From assembly GCF_036370855.1 (NCBI RefSeq), contig NC_088112.1:17104469-17168468 (forward strand): a DNA stretch of 64,000 nucleotides, written 5' to 3'. How positions within the stretch are numbered: the stretch's first letter is position 1; each line of letters opens with the position of its first letter. Made by a program: the position numbers and the translations under genes. This DNA is from Dromaius novaehollandiae. Lineage: Eukaryota > Chordata > Aves > Casuariiformes > Dromaiidae. A model generated the notes under the pieces. The model was not told the DNA's origin. It saw only the letters and a list, made by a program, of their open reading frames with translations, and searched no databases. Shown one piece after another: positions 12,901 to 22,406 of the stretch.

Positions 12901-15900
12901 ACTGCAATGAGGAAGAGGCTTTCTGGCTCCTAGTGGCTTTATGTGAGCGGATGTTACCAGATTACTACAACACAAGAGTAGTGGGTGAGTCTTTGTCCAG
13001 TTCATGCTGGAGCCTCACTTTTCAACTACTGTTCCACTGGCATCTTTCAGGAACATTGTGTTTCTTCAGAATGAATTAAATATGATGCATTTTAAAGAAA
13101 ATGAAACATGAGCCTGTTGGTATCCTCTAAAGGTATAGGTGCATGATGGAGACGCAGGAAGAGATCCTACAAGCTACTAAGCCAAACAAGAAAGATAAAT
13201 TCACTAAAATTGATAGCAGGAGGGATCAGCAGCAGTAATGGGATGAAGCTAGAAGAAAAATTTTGGGTTATTTTTAATAAATCTTTGGAATGGGCTCTGA
13301 AGAAAGGTTTGTGAAAGTCCTACTTCATGGGCTTTTAAAGTCAGTCTGGAAAAGAGAGTCTGGTTTCATGTAAATGCCATACGATCAGTAATCCTCAACT
13401 CCTCCTTTCAGGGAAAGTGCTTAGATCAATGAGAGATTCAGTTGCTGCATGCTCTCCAATTTAGCAATAGTATCTCTCCCTGTATATGCTGTCTTTATTG
13501 AGAACAGGGAAAAAACATAAACAAACGTGTTAATTTTAACTCTGATGTCAAGAGGTTGATATGAAAATAAAGTGAACTTGCACTGCTTTGTTTAATAATT
13601 GAGTCATTTGGGCATAGTACCATGGTACCAAGAAATCTGAGTTCTCCCACTGTTTTTGTTTCTCCTTCCAGGTGCATTAGTGGACCAAGGCATCTTTGAA
13701 GAGCTTACACGAGAGTATCTTCCACAGCTGTCAGAAAAGATGCAGGACCTGGGAGTGATTTCCACCATATCTCTTTCCTGGTTTCTCACTCTCTTTCTCA
13801 GTGTCATGCCCTTTGAGAGTGCTGTGGTCATTGTTGACTGTTTTTTCTATGAGGGCATCAAGTTTATCTTGCAGGTGTCATTGGCCATACTTGATGCCAA
13901 CATGGAGAAGTTGTTACAGTGTTGTGATGAAGGTGAAGCCATGACTATTCTGGGCAGGTACCATTCATTGCTCTTACTTATAAGTAGCTGAATGATAGTG
14001 GCACACTTTTTAATTGTCATTGCTTTCCACCTAGTAAGAGTGGAACCTACCATTGTAGGTTAGCTGGGAAAAATTAAATTTTCCTACCTGTGTAGATTAA
14101 CGATGTAAAGGAGTTGAGAATTATGTGTTTAGGATGTTATTTTCCTTGACACTAACCCCAGAGTCCTATCTCTGTTCTGTTTTCTTTCACTACAGGTATC
14201 TGGACAATGTAGTTAACAGACAGAGCGTCTCTCCACCTATTCCCCACTTGCATGCCTTACTGACAAGTGGGGATGACCCGCCGCTTGAAATAGACATCTT
14301 TGAACTCATCAAAACATCCTATGAGGTCAGGTTCTGGCTTAGTTTTTACCCAAGTGATTTTTGCCTCCTAAGGCCCAGTTTTGTACTTCTTGTGCAACCA
14401 GGACCTCACCAGTGTTCATAGCCCGAGGTGTTTAAGGAGTGCAGGTTCAAGCCATTAATCCTCCTGTTCAATATGAGTAGAGTCTAACAAGTCTCTCCAG
14501 TCCCAGCAAAGACTAAAATGAGAACTGAAAACTAGTAAAAGCTACAGGCCAGAGGTTCCTTCCTGCTTTGTCAAAAAAGTCTCCACTCATATTTGAGCAC
14601 CAGTACAGGCTGGGGGCAGACCTGATAGAAAGCAGCTCTGCAAAGGACCTGGGAGTCCTGGTGGATAACAAGTTGACCGTGGGCCAGCAATGTGCCCCTG
14701 TGGCCAAGAAGGCCAATGGTGTCCTGGGGTGCATTAGGAAGAGTGTTGCCATCAGGTCAAGGGAGGTTACCTTTCCCCTCTACTCAGCCCTGGTGAGGCT
14801 GCATCTGGAGTCCGGTGTCCAGCTCTGGGCTCCCCAATGCAAGAGAGAGATGGAGCTGCTGGAGCAAGTCTAGTGGAGGGCTACTAAGATGATGAAGGGA
14901 CTGGAGCATCTCTCCTATTAGAAAGGCTGAGAGAGCTGGGACTGTTCAGGCTGGAGAAGAGAAGACTGAGAGATCTTATCACTGTGTATACGTATCTGAA
15001 GGGAAGGTGTAAAGGGGATGGAGCCAGACTCTCTTCAGTGGTGCCCAGCAGTAGGACACAAACTGAAACACAGGAAGCTCTGTCTGAACATGAGGAAAAA
15101 CTTCTTTACTGTGAGGATGACTGAGCACTGGAACAGGTTGCCCGGAGAGGTTGTGGAATCTACATCCTTGGAGATATTCAAAAGCTGTCTGGACACAATT
15201 CTGGGCAACGTGCTCTAGGTGACCCTGCCTGAGCAGGGGGGTTCAACTAGATCATCTCCTGAGGTCCCTTCCAACCTCAACCACTCTGTGATTCTGTGTG
15301 ATTCTGTAATTGTCAGTGCTAGGGAGACAGAGAAGGAATTTCACAGTAAACTTCCTGAGAGGTATACTGCAGGAACATGGAAGTGCCCCAGTACCTGTCT
15401 GCAGGAATCCTGTTCTGTGATCTGTGCTATAATAATAGCAAGGTGACCTGAGAGTGGGTTCTGCGCTATTGAAATACCTCAGCACTGGTGGGGGTGTACC
15501 TCATTATTCATACTGAGAACAAACTCTTCACTCATAAGCAATATGTATTTCAGTGACAGAAAGAATGTAGACAAGCCAGCTGGCATTTGACAGCTCACCT
15601 CTCCTACACTGTAATAAAGGTGGATTCATTTCTCTTTTTTTATCTGCTGTTCTTCATCCTGTCCCCTTCCAGCTGCTTATAGTCATGCAGCGGCCATTTT
15701 GATGGGGGGGGCGGGTCTTTCTTCAGATCTGCCTTCTCTGACTGTTCATGGTTTCTTTTTTTTAAAAGAATGTCATCAAATTCATCCTACTTGCCTGACC
15801 TGTTCCATAGAAGAAAAGGCTGTTACACTTTGGTGTTTGTAGCTTATTTCATACAAGTTCCAGAAAATACATGTCTGGAAGGGACAAAAAGTTGTCTAAT

Positions 15901-18900
15901 CCTTGTCTCTGCCACACTACAGGATCTGTATTTCTGTCATTCCAGACAGATGCTTTTTTTCAGCTGTTCTTCAGAAACTTCTGATGTTGGATTTCTCACA
16001 TGAATTTTGAGTGAATTCTCTTGCAGGACATGGGTGAAGGGGAAATAGGGCAGAAGTTTTTTTTTCTCATCTTATTCCCACTGATAAAAGGCTTCTAGTG
16101 GTTTTAGATCATCTCTGAGGGGACAGTACACTTGCTGTGTGATTGAACAGGGGTTGTTCTGTCTTTAGCAGATGATGCTGACCTGGTCTGCTCCTTTTCT
16201 TGTAGAAATTTAGCAATCTGAAGGCAGATGATATTGAACAAATGCGTTTTAAACAAAGACTGAAAGTGATCCAGTCTCTGGAGGATACAGCCAAGAAGAG
16301 TGTGGTAGGTGACTCCCAGATTAAATGAGCTACCAAATGGCATATTAAATGTAACATGTTTTGCTTTAAGCATTTGGGAAGTTTGCCCTGTAGCAAACCC
16401 AGTTTAAAGTGACTTAAAGAATTGCAAATAATGTGAAAAATAGATTTACTGGCTAGGTTAATGGAGTTTCAGTTTCCTCCTTAATATAGTTCTTGTTAAT
16501 CTAATAAAATGGATCGAAGTGCTAGGACATGATCGAATGAGATATTTGGCATGGAGGAAAATAAAAACTACTTGCAGGCTTTTCAATATTTTCCCCTGTC
16601 TGGCAGTGTCTGTTTTACTACTCACCTGCGATCTTTCAGTAAAACTAGCTGGCAGATATTTACTTTCCTCCCATTTAGAGAGTTTGCTGGAATGTTGGGA
16701 TATTTTGTAGATGGGTTCAGGGCCAAAGAGGCATTTCAACATCTATTGCAACTATCTTGTATCCTGAGTAGAGAACCTCATCCAGTTGTTTCTTTCATTC
16801 TTGTTTTTCAATGCATCTGAGTCAAACTTCCAAAGATAAAAACAAAAAGGAGGGGGAAAATATTGTTCTCAGTCCTGCAAAAACAGGAAGTAAGCTCAGT
16901 AATTTTTTTATTAGCTGCTCTAAATGTCAGCCGTTTCTGCTTGACTAGAAACTGTCTTCCTGACCTGTAATCCATAGAAATTGGAGGTATCAGAACAGTT
17001 ACATTTTTTTCTCCTCCTGTGTCACATTTCCTTGCACTTGTTTTCTTCGCTGTTACACTGATTTTTCAGTAAGTCCTACTTAATTTGTCCAGCTTTGAAA
17101 TAAATTGTCCACTCTTACTTTCTCCCTAACTGTAGGTCCGAGCTGTGTCTAGTGACATTGGCTTCTCTATTGAAGAATTAGAAGAGCTGTATGTAGTGTT
17201 CAAGGTAAGAAGCTAGAGTTGGTAAGAATGTGTTCTGACACAAAGAGAACAAATACCAAAATGAGCAGAAAGAAAATAATGACTATATTTCGATTGTTAA
17301 TTCAACTGATCAGAAACAGATGTGGGGCTCTGTTACATATGGTGTCAGTGAGATTGGCTCTATTATTACCTGATTTTTATTTTTGGCAAAGATGGCCAAA
17401 GCACGTTCACAGCTTTTGAATGATACTTATTCAGGAAGAGTTCCTGGAGACAGTGGAAAGGAATGTCACATAACACTTAGACTAAGGAGCTAGGATCGAA
17501 CGCAACTTAATCTTTATTTTTAAGTTTGCCATTGACTTGCTCTGTAACTATGACGAAATTACTTAAGTGTTTTGCCTCTATTTGCCGGTGGATATGTTTT
17601 TTAAAAAGATGTTACCAAACTACCTTTACCAGAGTCACTATAAACTCAGTTGCAGTGTGCTGTAGAATCAGCAAGAGAAGTTTAGTTCCAAAACCTGCAT
17701 GTACTCTTTGCAGTAAAGCCTCTGAGTTTCATTTTGCTCAGACCCAATATCATGTTTTTTGGGATTTTTCCCTTAAAATTATTTTTTATGATTTTCATGA
17801 AATCCCTATCTCTTCCTTCATTTCATACTATTTTGTAATGAAGTAACACTATTAATAATGGGGAGATAAACAGTGTGTCCTGAAATGTCTCCTCTCTGCC
17901 TGCTGGGTGCTATTTTGTAGTTGTAACAAAGTCTCTACTCTTGCAGGTTGTTGTGTTACAGTATAATTTGACCTATTAACTCTTTCCCTCCAAAGGCAAA
18001 GTATCTGATGAGCTGTTACTGGGGGAATAATCGTGCTGCAGCTGCCCGCCGAGATCAGAGTTTGCCCTACCTGGAGCAGTATCGCATAGACATGGAGCAG
18101 TTCAAAGACCTGTTCATCAGTTTGACCCCCTGGTCCTGTGGCACGCATACACCTGTGCTAGCAGGGCGGCTGTTCCGGCTTCTGGATGAAAACAGAGATT
18201 CTCTCATTAACTTCAAGGAGTTTGTTACAGGGATGAGTAAGTGGTGTTTCAGGAGATGCTGGAAGATTACAAAACATGTTTCTGTCCTCTTCCGAACACA
18301 GAACTAAAAGGAGATAGCAGCATTTGCATTGTTGTGAGGGGAGGGTGACAGCCTTACAGGAAGCTTCTGGCAGAACAAAAGATGCCTTTTTGCCAGACAA
18401 TATCACATTTCAGGAGAGGATAGGAGGCAAACTAACATGATGTGGCTTTGCTGTGGATTTCTTTACTGCTTCTGCACAGAGCTGTGTGCAGTTACTGTTT
18501 CCTCATTGCATGGAAACTCGGTCTGTTTTGAGACTGTGGGCAGAGGATAATTCTTTATGCTAAATTTTTCTTACCCTTTTCTTCTTCCTCGCAGGTGGGA
18601 TGTATCATGGTGACCTCACTGAAAAACTCAAAGTACTTTACAAACTGCATCTGCCTCCCGGTGAGTGATTGCTTCCGTGTTCTGCTACCACTGATTGTGG
18701 TCTGTGCTGACGTGCAATTGAAAAGGAATGCTTTATGAATTTTGCTAATGAAGTGGGTGATGCTGCAGTTCAGTTAGCTCAGATAGCTTACATTTCTTTC
18801 TCTGTAAGTACAGCTCTGAGCCCAGAGGAGACAGAATCTGCTTTGGAGGCCACAAGTTATTTCACAGAGGATGTAACAACAGAAGGTAATACAACACTTT

Positions 18901-21900
18901 CTACCCCTACCTCAGTTTAGGCAGGAGCTGCAGCATAAATCCATGTGCTTCGAATGGTAATTTCACAAGGCACAATCTCCTGGTGGCAGTATGTTAAGAT
19001 TTGCCAGTGTTTTTGGGTTGGCTTTTAATGTTGCATGATGGGAAAGAAGTTTGGAGTTTAAACTGCTCAGCACCCCTTCCATGCAGGACACAGCATGCTC
19101 TGAAGCACAGTCGTAGACTGCTGAGGAGGAGCAATGTGCTGTATCTGCTTTTACCAGCCCCTGTCCCCCTCTTGATTTGGGATTTTCATGCAAGTCTCAT
19201 TGTCTCTTTTCTTGTTTTTGTTTCCTCCTTTGTGTCTATCTCTATATGGCCCTTTCTTCTGTTTTATCTGGGATATTGTCCCCTCAATCTGTTTTTCTGC
19301 TGCTCCAGTATCTCCTTTTGTCTCAGAGCTGGATTTCTGCCTGCACTGTGAGTCTCAAGGTCAGTCTCTGGGTTATGTGCACACACTGAGCACTGCCGTA
19401 ATGCTGATACTATCTGCCAGCACCAATGCACTACTTGAAATACTGCGAATTTGTTGCCACAGCTCCTCTCTCCTGATATTCTCTCTGTAAACAAAATGCT
19501 GTAAGGAATTAAACACCTTTCAGTGCCTGGTCTGCTCTACCTACTGTGTTTCAGCCTTGGCCAAAATAGTTTTTGTCCAGCCTCTCCTTGTGGAACTTGC
19601 CTCATCCTAGGGACTGGGTGGAAAAACATGCTCAGAGCAGAGTGTGCGAGATGCTAGGCTTGCTGGTCCAGGTAGATGGTTCTCATGTTATCATTATGCC
19701 TCCTCCACAGTCTTCTAATTGAAAGAAAGAAAGATACATGCCATTGCACTGTAAAAATATCAGTAGACTTTAATTTACTGTGTTTGTTAAAATACAATTT
19801 TAGGGATTGTCAGATAGGAGAAGGTCAAAATGTCATTTGTGCTAAATGTTTGGCCAAATTAGGATAATGCTCCAAAAACCTGAGTGAATAAACACAGGGA
19901 GTACTTGCTCTGTTTGATGCTAGATGGTTAACTTAACAGTCTGAGATGAGCCAAGACTTCCTATATAGTCTAGTGGCAATATAGGGAACCAGAAGTGAAA
20001 TTCCTAAAGTTAGACTCTGCAGATAGCTCACAAAACATCAGCTTAGTTGAATAATGGTGAGTGTAGAAACTTATCACCTATCCTTGTGTCACAAGCCTGC
20101 CTTGGTGCAATGCTACATCTTGTGGAGTTTTTTTGGTTTTGGGGTTTTTTTTGCATTTTTTGTCTTGTTTTGGCTCGCTAAACTTTGTGTTTAAGTGATC
20201 ACATTGCCTAGTTGTCTTTTATGTCTGTGTTTCAACCTTTCTCTTAAGCATTCTGCCTTCTACCTACTTTTCTCACCCACTAGTTCAGCATAGCTTCTTT
20301 TTTTTCTGGTTTATCCAGTCACTCTCCTGCTTCCATCCTGTCCTATTCATTCCTCCAAACATAATGTGAGAGTGTGAGATCTAGCTTCTACTGAACATAT
20401 TCTTATGTGGTGTTTCTTTGGACCTGAGTTGTCTTATGTTCTCAATGCATTGTATTGCTGAAAACTGACAGTTTCTTTTATAATTCCATTGTTTTTAGAA
20501 ACACAAGAAGACAAAGGAAGGAAAAATGAAAGCTGTCAAGAAAAAGGTATTTTCACAATCATAAATACATGTGGCTTTTTTACCATGTTTTAGTCTTGTC
20601 TCTCTGATAGTATCAACCGTTCATTGTCCCTTCTCTGTATCAAGGAAACCTTTCGAAGTGTCCCTCACGGGCAAAGGTACAGTGGGATGTTAGCCAGGAA
20701 AAAAGTCTCTTTTATGCCTTTACTGCTCTGACTCTTTAACATACCAAAATCATAACTTGCCAAACATGATTTTCAAATGTTAGCAGCTAATAGAATTCAT
20801 TTATGAGAAGTCAAGCTGATGAAGCAGTGTGAAAATTTTTGCTCTGCTGAGTCATGCCAAATAAACTAGCAGAAAGCCATACAACCTTCTTCACAGACCC
20901 TCTCCTAAACTGTCAATAAAACTTGCTTCCAGGACTGTTTTTTTCTGACATGGGATTCACTTTTTAAGTCTCAAACCACTAACCACGTGGCAGTAATGGT
21001 TTGGTCTTATCTTGCAGAGGAAAAAGGTACCAGTCCACAGGACTATAGATACTACCTAAGAATATGGGCCAAAGAAAAAGAGTCCAGGAAAGAAACCATT
21101 AAGGATCTCCCCAAAATGAGCCAGGTAAGAAGTGAATGATTTCCAGTTAGACGACTTACAGCTTAGCAGAGAATTCAGTAGTATGTAGCAGCCATTATGG
21201 CAGCATGCTCAGTCCTTGCCAGTAGTCTCCCCTGCTGTACTGATTTGGTGAGTTTTAGTAGCGTCTGATTCCATAGTGTTGTGTTGAATTCCTGAGTGGA
21301 TATGTATCTGGCTGCCAAACTGCTTTGTTTCTACTAGTCAAACGTATTTGACTCTCTCTGCATCCCAGACTACCTTTTCCTAAAATTTGGGCGTGCTTAG
21401 AAGCTGACCACAGAAGAGTAGCAGGACAGAAGTAAAGCTTCCAGTTTTTGCAGATGTGAATCTGTTAGTGTTCTGTGTGTCAGTCGGGGAAAAAAAACCC
21501 AACACTATCACATTGCCATCTGGGTCTCAATTTAGCCTCTGCCCCAGAGACAGCAATTTACCTGAATTTGGACTGTTCTGACTTGGTAAAATAAGTTGCC
21601 ACTTGGTGGGGAGGCAAGTAAACGAGTCAGTCAAGATACGCGTGTTGCTTCATCCACTGCTGTAACTTTGTTGTGCAGTCTGAAGTATGATTTTTGGTCT
21701 TTATCTTTCCAAGGAACAATTCATAGAGTTGTGCAAGACTCTTTACAACATGTTCAGTGAGGACCCGGTGGAGCAAGAGCTGTACCATGCAATCGCCACT
21801 GTAGCCAGTCTCCTTCTGCGAATTGGGGAGGTTGGAAAAAAATTCTCCAACCGGCCCATGAAGAAGTCTGACGACTGCAAAACACACAATACCCAAGATC

Positions 21901-22406
21901 CTGTGAGTGAAGAGGAGTCACCGACATCTGAACAGAGTCAGAATTCAGCGGTGGAGCAGCAACCCCAAGCTGACCATGAGGACAAAACCCCTGGAGATGC
22001 TCAGCCTGGGAAAACTCAGCAGGAAAACCAAACTCTGGGAGATGGGTCAGGGGAAGGACAAGGCTCTCCTTTACAGCTGCTATCAGATGATGAAACCAAA
22101 GATGATATGTCCATGTCTTCCTACTCCATGGTCAGCACAGGCTCCTTGCAGTGTGAAGACATTGCAGATGACACAGTCCTGGTCGGTTGCGAAGGCGGTA
22201 GTTCAGCTGCCAGGTATGGCAGTACCATTGATACAGACTGGTCTATCTCCTTTGAGCAGATCTTAGCATCCATGCTGACAGAGACAGCCCTTGTAAACTA
22301 CTTTGAGAAAAAGGTCAATATCCTCCAAAAGATCAGAGATCAAAAGAAGGTAGAGAGGCAGTTCAGTTCATCCAGTGACTATGAACTGTCCTCTGTGTCA
22401 GGGTGA
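816..22406 (+). CDS. TBC1D9B: TBC1 domain family member 9B (Rab GTPase-activating protein), complete, 21 exons
   Basis: Coding exons (+): 816-933, 3056-3166, 5965-6083, 7664-7892, 8600-8858, 9558-9765, 9898-10110, 10612-10773, 11381-11531, 11915-12129, 12867-12984, 13672-13957, 14196-14325, 16206-16304, 17136-17204, 17996-18236, 18595-18660, 18814-18885, 20499-20546, 21018-21124, 21714-22406. They sum to 3714 nt, 1237 codons plus stop, close to the human protein (about 1250 aa, or about 1233 in a shorter isoform). Domains in order: GRAM 1 (about 146-213), GRAM 2 (about 286-355), TBC (about 509-700) and one EF-hand (loop D893-E904). Both catalytic fingers are present: IERDLHR with Arg560, and YCQ with Gln595. 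It should therefore be an active Rab-GAP; the mammalian protein is reported to act on RAB11A in endosomal recycling. The start [20 protein letters not shown] matches the family N-terminus. All junctions are GT-AG with consistent phase. Confidence 0.96.
934..3055 (+). other. TBC1D9B: TBC1D9B intron 1
   Basis: The intron begins with the tail of the CpG island, then becomes AT-rich. A C-run plus CA tract lies at 1232-1264 and a short CA repeat near 1800-1814. A MIR-like SINE relic lies near 1965-2098. The remainder shows no gene. Confidence 0.8.
1965..2098 (+). repeat. MIR/CORE-SINE-like relic, sense
   Basis: The order of blocks follows the MIR consensus in sense: a GAGGTACAGATGAG-type segment, a weak 'gtca..gc' core, then GAGCTGGGAATTGAGCCTGGGTCTCCTGAG and a degenerate tail ending in a CT-rich run. 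Divergence is high, consistent with an old amniote copy. No target-site duplication could be recognised. Confidence 0.45.
3056..3166 (+). CDS. TBC1D9B: TBC1D9B coding exon 2
   Basis: Residues 40-77 ([20 protein letters not shown] onward), between a CCTAG acceptor and a GTAGGT donor. Nearly identical to the human segment as I recall it. Confidence 0.95.
3167..5964 (+). other. TBC1D9B: TBC1D9B intron 2
   Basis: 2.8 kb of AT-rich intronic sequence with poly-T runs (for example near 5440-5455). No exon-like or recognisable repeat segment was found. Confidence 0.7.
5965..6083 (+). CDS. TBC1D9B: TBC1D9B coding exon 3
   Basis: Residues 77-116, including [20 protein letters not shown]. Ends on a complete codon before GTAAGG. 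Confidence 0.95.
6084..7663 (+). other. TBC1D9B: TBC1D9B intron 3
   Basis: AT-rich intron with a (GT)n-type microsatellite at about 7199-7228. Nothing else was recognised. Confidence 0.7.
7199..7228 (+). repeat. GT microsatellite
   Basis: Interrupted run of GT dinucleotides inside TBC1D9B intron 3. Confidence 0.85.
7664..7892 (+). CDS. TBC1D9B: TBC1D9B coding exon 4 (GRAM 1, first half)
   Basis: Residues 117-193. Encodes the lead-in ([13 protein letters not shown]) and the first strands of GRAM 1 ([20 protein letters not shown]). Acceptor CTTACAG, donor GTGAGT, phase 1. Confidence 0.96.
8600..8858 (+). CDS. TBC1D9B: TBC1D9B coding exon 5 (GRAM 1, second half)
   Basis: Residues 193-279. Completes GRAM 1 ([20 protein letters not shown]) and the helix [15 protein letters not shown]. 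Acceptor TTTTCCAG, donor GTATGT. Confidence 0.96.
8859..9557 (+). other. TBC1D9B: TBC1D9B intron 5
   Basis: About 700 bases. An open frame continues briefly past the exon but does not resemble the family. No repeat recognised. Confidence 0.6.
9558..9765 (+). CDS. TBC1D9B: TBC1D9B coding exon 6 (GRAM 2)
   Basis: Residues 279-348, [18 protein letters not shown] onward, including the GRAM 2 core [16 protein letters not shown]. Donor GTGAGG follows a complete GAG codon. Confidence 0.96.
9898..10110 (+). CDS. TBC1D9B: TBC1D9B coding exon 7
   Basis: Residues 349-419. [20 protein letters not shown], then [19 protein letters not shown], ending in a linker that differs from the mammalian sequence. 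Confidence 0.95.
10612..10773 (+). CDS. TBC1D9B: TBC1D9B coding exon 8 (linker)
   Basis: Residues 420-473, a Ser/Pro-rich linker before the TBC domain. The ending [18 protein letters not shown] aligns with human [16 protein letters not shown]. Donor GTAAGT. Confidence 0.93.
11381..11531 (+). CDS. TBC1D9B: TBC1D9B coding exon 9 (TBC start)
   Basis: Residues 474-524. [20 protein letters not shown], then the TBC opening motif [16 protein letters not shown] (509 onward). Confidence 0.96.
11915..12129 (+). CDS. TBC1D9B: TBC1D9B coding exon 10 (catalytic fingers)
   Basis: Residues 524-595. Carries both GAP finger motifs: IERDLHR (Arg560) and, in the last codons, YCQ (Gln595). Donor GTAAGA follows the CAG of Gln595. 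Confidence 0.97.
12130..12866 (+). other. TBC1D9B: TBC1D9B intron 10
   Basis: AT-rich intron containing a MIR-like SINE relic near 12660-12790. Confidence 0.65.
12660..12790 (+). repeat. MIR/CORE-SINE-like relic, sense
   Basis: Blocks in MIR order: CAGAGGAACAGAAACAGGAAGG, GACTCAAGGTCCCCCAGTGA, AGCTGGAAATAGATCTGACC. This parallels the MIR 'gaaactgag...ggtcacacagc...agctgggat' layout. Strongly diverged. Confidence 0.45.
12867..12984 (+). CDS. TBC1D9B: TBC1D9B coding exon 11
   Basis: Residues 596-635 within the TBC domain: [20 protein letters not shown], then the [20 protein letters not shown] segment. Confidence 0.96.
12985..13671 (+). other. TBC1D9B: TBC1D9B intron 11
   Basis: About 690 bases of ordinary intronic sequence. 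Nothing recognised. Confidence 0.6.
13672..13957 (+). CDS. TBC1D9B: TBC1D9B coding exon 12
   Basis: Residues 635-730. TBC C-terminal half, with [20 protein letters not shown] and [21 protein letters not shown] inside the exon (after ATCTTGCAG) is not used in this model, because the downstream protein continues in frame and matches the family. Confidence 0.95.
14196..14325 (+). CDS. TBC1D9B: TBC1D9B coding exon 13
   Basis: Residues 730-773: [20 protein letters not shown], then [13 protein letters not shown]. Donor GTCAGG. Confidence 0.95.
14326..16205 (+). other. TBC1D9B: TBC1D9B intron 13, host of a CR1 LINE
   Basis: 1.88 kb intron whose size is largely explained by a 5'-truncated CR1 in sense orientation (about 14575-15308). 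The remainder is unremarkable. Confidence 0.8.
14575..15308 (+). mobile_element. 5'-truncated CR1 LINE (3' end of reverse transcriptase plus 3' UTR)
   Basis: The + strand encodes the CR1 reverse-transcriptase C-terminus: [40 protein letters not shown] and [20 protein letters not shown]. Further blocks in a shifted frame after an internal TAG encode [35 protein letters not shown] and [17 protein letters not shown]. It ends with the CR1 3' UTR (GGTCCCTTCCAACCTCAACC) and a short ATTCTGTGTG / ATTCTGTAAT octamer-type tail without poly(A), as is typical of CR1. Stops and frame shifts make it inactive. Moderate divergence suggests an avian-age insertion. It lies in the same orientation as its host gene. 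Confidence 0.95.
16206..16304 (+). CDS. TBC1D9B: TBC1D9B coding exon 14
   Basis: Residues 774-806: [20 protein letters not shown], then [13 protein letters not shown]. Phase 0 at both ends. Confidence 0.95.
16305..17135 (+). other. TBC1D9B: TBC1D9B intron 14
   Basis: 830 bases, AT-rich. Nothing recognised. Confidence 0.6.
17136..17204 (+). CDS. TBC1D9B: TBC1D9B coding exon 15
   Basis: Residues 807-829: [20 protein letters not shown], then VFK. A 69-nt phase-0 exon. Confidence 0.94.
17205..17995 (+). other. TBC1D9B: TBC1D9B intron 15
   Basis: 790 bases containing an antisense MIR-like relic near 17475-17665. Confidence 0.6.
17475..17665 (-). repeat. MIR/CORE-SINE-like relic, antisense
   Basis: The + strand reads TTGCCATTGACTTGCTCTGT, then AACTATGACGAAATTACTTA, then a CCTCTATTTGCCGGTGG segment. 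This matches the antisense MIR order 'ccactgacttgctgtgtgacc...gcaagtcacttaacctct...cctcagttt'. Old and diverged. Confidence 0.5.
17996..18236 (+). CDS. TBC1D9B: TBC1D9B coding exon 16 (EF-hand)
   Basis: Residues 830-910. [18 protein letters not shown], then the EF-hand [19 protein letters not shown]. Loop ligands D893, N895, D897, N901 and E904 are intact; position 6 is Ser rather than the usual Gly. Confidence 0.96.
18237..18594 (+). other. TBC1D9B: TBC1D9B intron 16
   Basis: 358 bases of intron. No feature seen. Confidence 0.6.
18595..18660 (+). CDS. TBC1D9B: TBC1D9B coding exon 17
   Basis: Residues 910-932: [21 protein letters not shown] 66-nt exon. Confidence 0.95.
18814..18885 (+). CDS. 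TBC1D9B: TBC1D9B coding exon 18
   Basis: Residues 932-956: [20 protein letters not shown], then VTTE. The acceptor is the second AG of a GTAAGTACAG stretch that itself looks like a donor; the phase supports this choice. Confidence 0.92.
18886..20498 (+). other. TBC1D9B: TBC1D9B intron 18
   Basis: 1.6 kb of intron with T-rich runs near 20125-20165. No element recognised. In mammals this part of the gene contains alternatively included coding sequence; I found no clear counterpart other than exon 19. Confidence 0.6.
20499..20546 (+). CDS. TBC1D9B: TBC1D9B coding exon 19 (48-nt microexon-like, variable region)
   Basis: Adds about 16 residues ([16 protein letters not shown]). It lies between TTTTTAG and GTATTT, and the length is a multiple of three with phase 1 at both ends, so it can be skipped without changing frame. 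It falls where mammalian isoforms differ. Sequence conservation is low, so support is mainly splice sites plus phase. Confidence 0.72.
20547..21017 (+). other. TBC1D9B: TBC1D9B intron 19
   Basis: 471 bases. Nothing recognised. Confidence 0.55.
21018..21124 (+). CDS. TBC1D9B: TBC1D9B coding exon 20
   Basis: Residues 972-1007: [20 protein letters not shown], then [15 protein letters not shown]. Closely matches the mammalian segment. Confidence 0.95.
21125..21713 (+). other. TBC1D9B: TBC1D9B intron 20
   Basis: 589 bases. Nothing recognised. Confidence 0.55.
21714..22406 (+). CDS. TBC1D9B: TBC1D9B terminal coding exon 21
   Basis: Residues 1008-1237 and [23 protein letters not shown], a variable Gln/Glu-rich middle, then the conserved [20 protein letters not shown] and [20 protein letters not shown] blocks. 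Confidence 0.97.
   Translation, partial: EQFIELCKTLYNMFSEDPVEQELYHAIATVASLLLRIGEVGKKFSNRPMKKSDDCKTHNTQDPVSEEESPTSEQSQNSAVEQQPQADHEDKTPGDAQPGKTQQENQTLGDGSGEGQGSPLQLLSDDETKDDMSMSSYSMVSTGSLQCEDIADDTVLVGCEGGSSAARYGSTIDTDWSISFEQILASMLTETALVNYFEKKVNILQKIRDQKKVERQFSSSSDYELSSVSG

Noticed and set aside
14568-15218. A host gene fragment in TBC1D9B intron 13
   Set aside because: The open frames are the decayed reverse-transcriptase end of a CR1 LINE.
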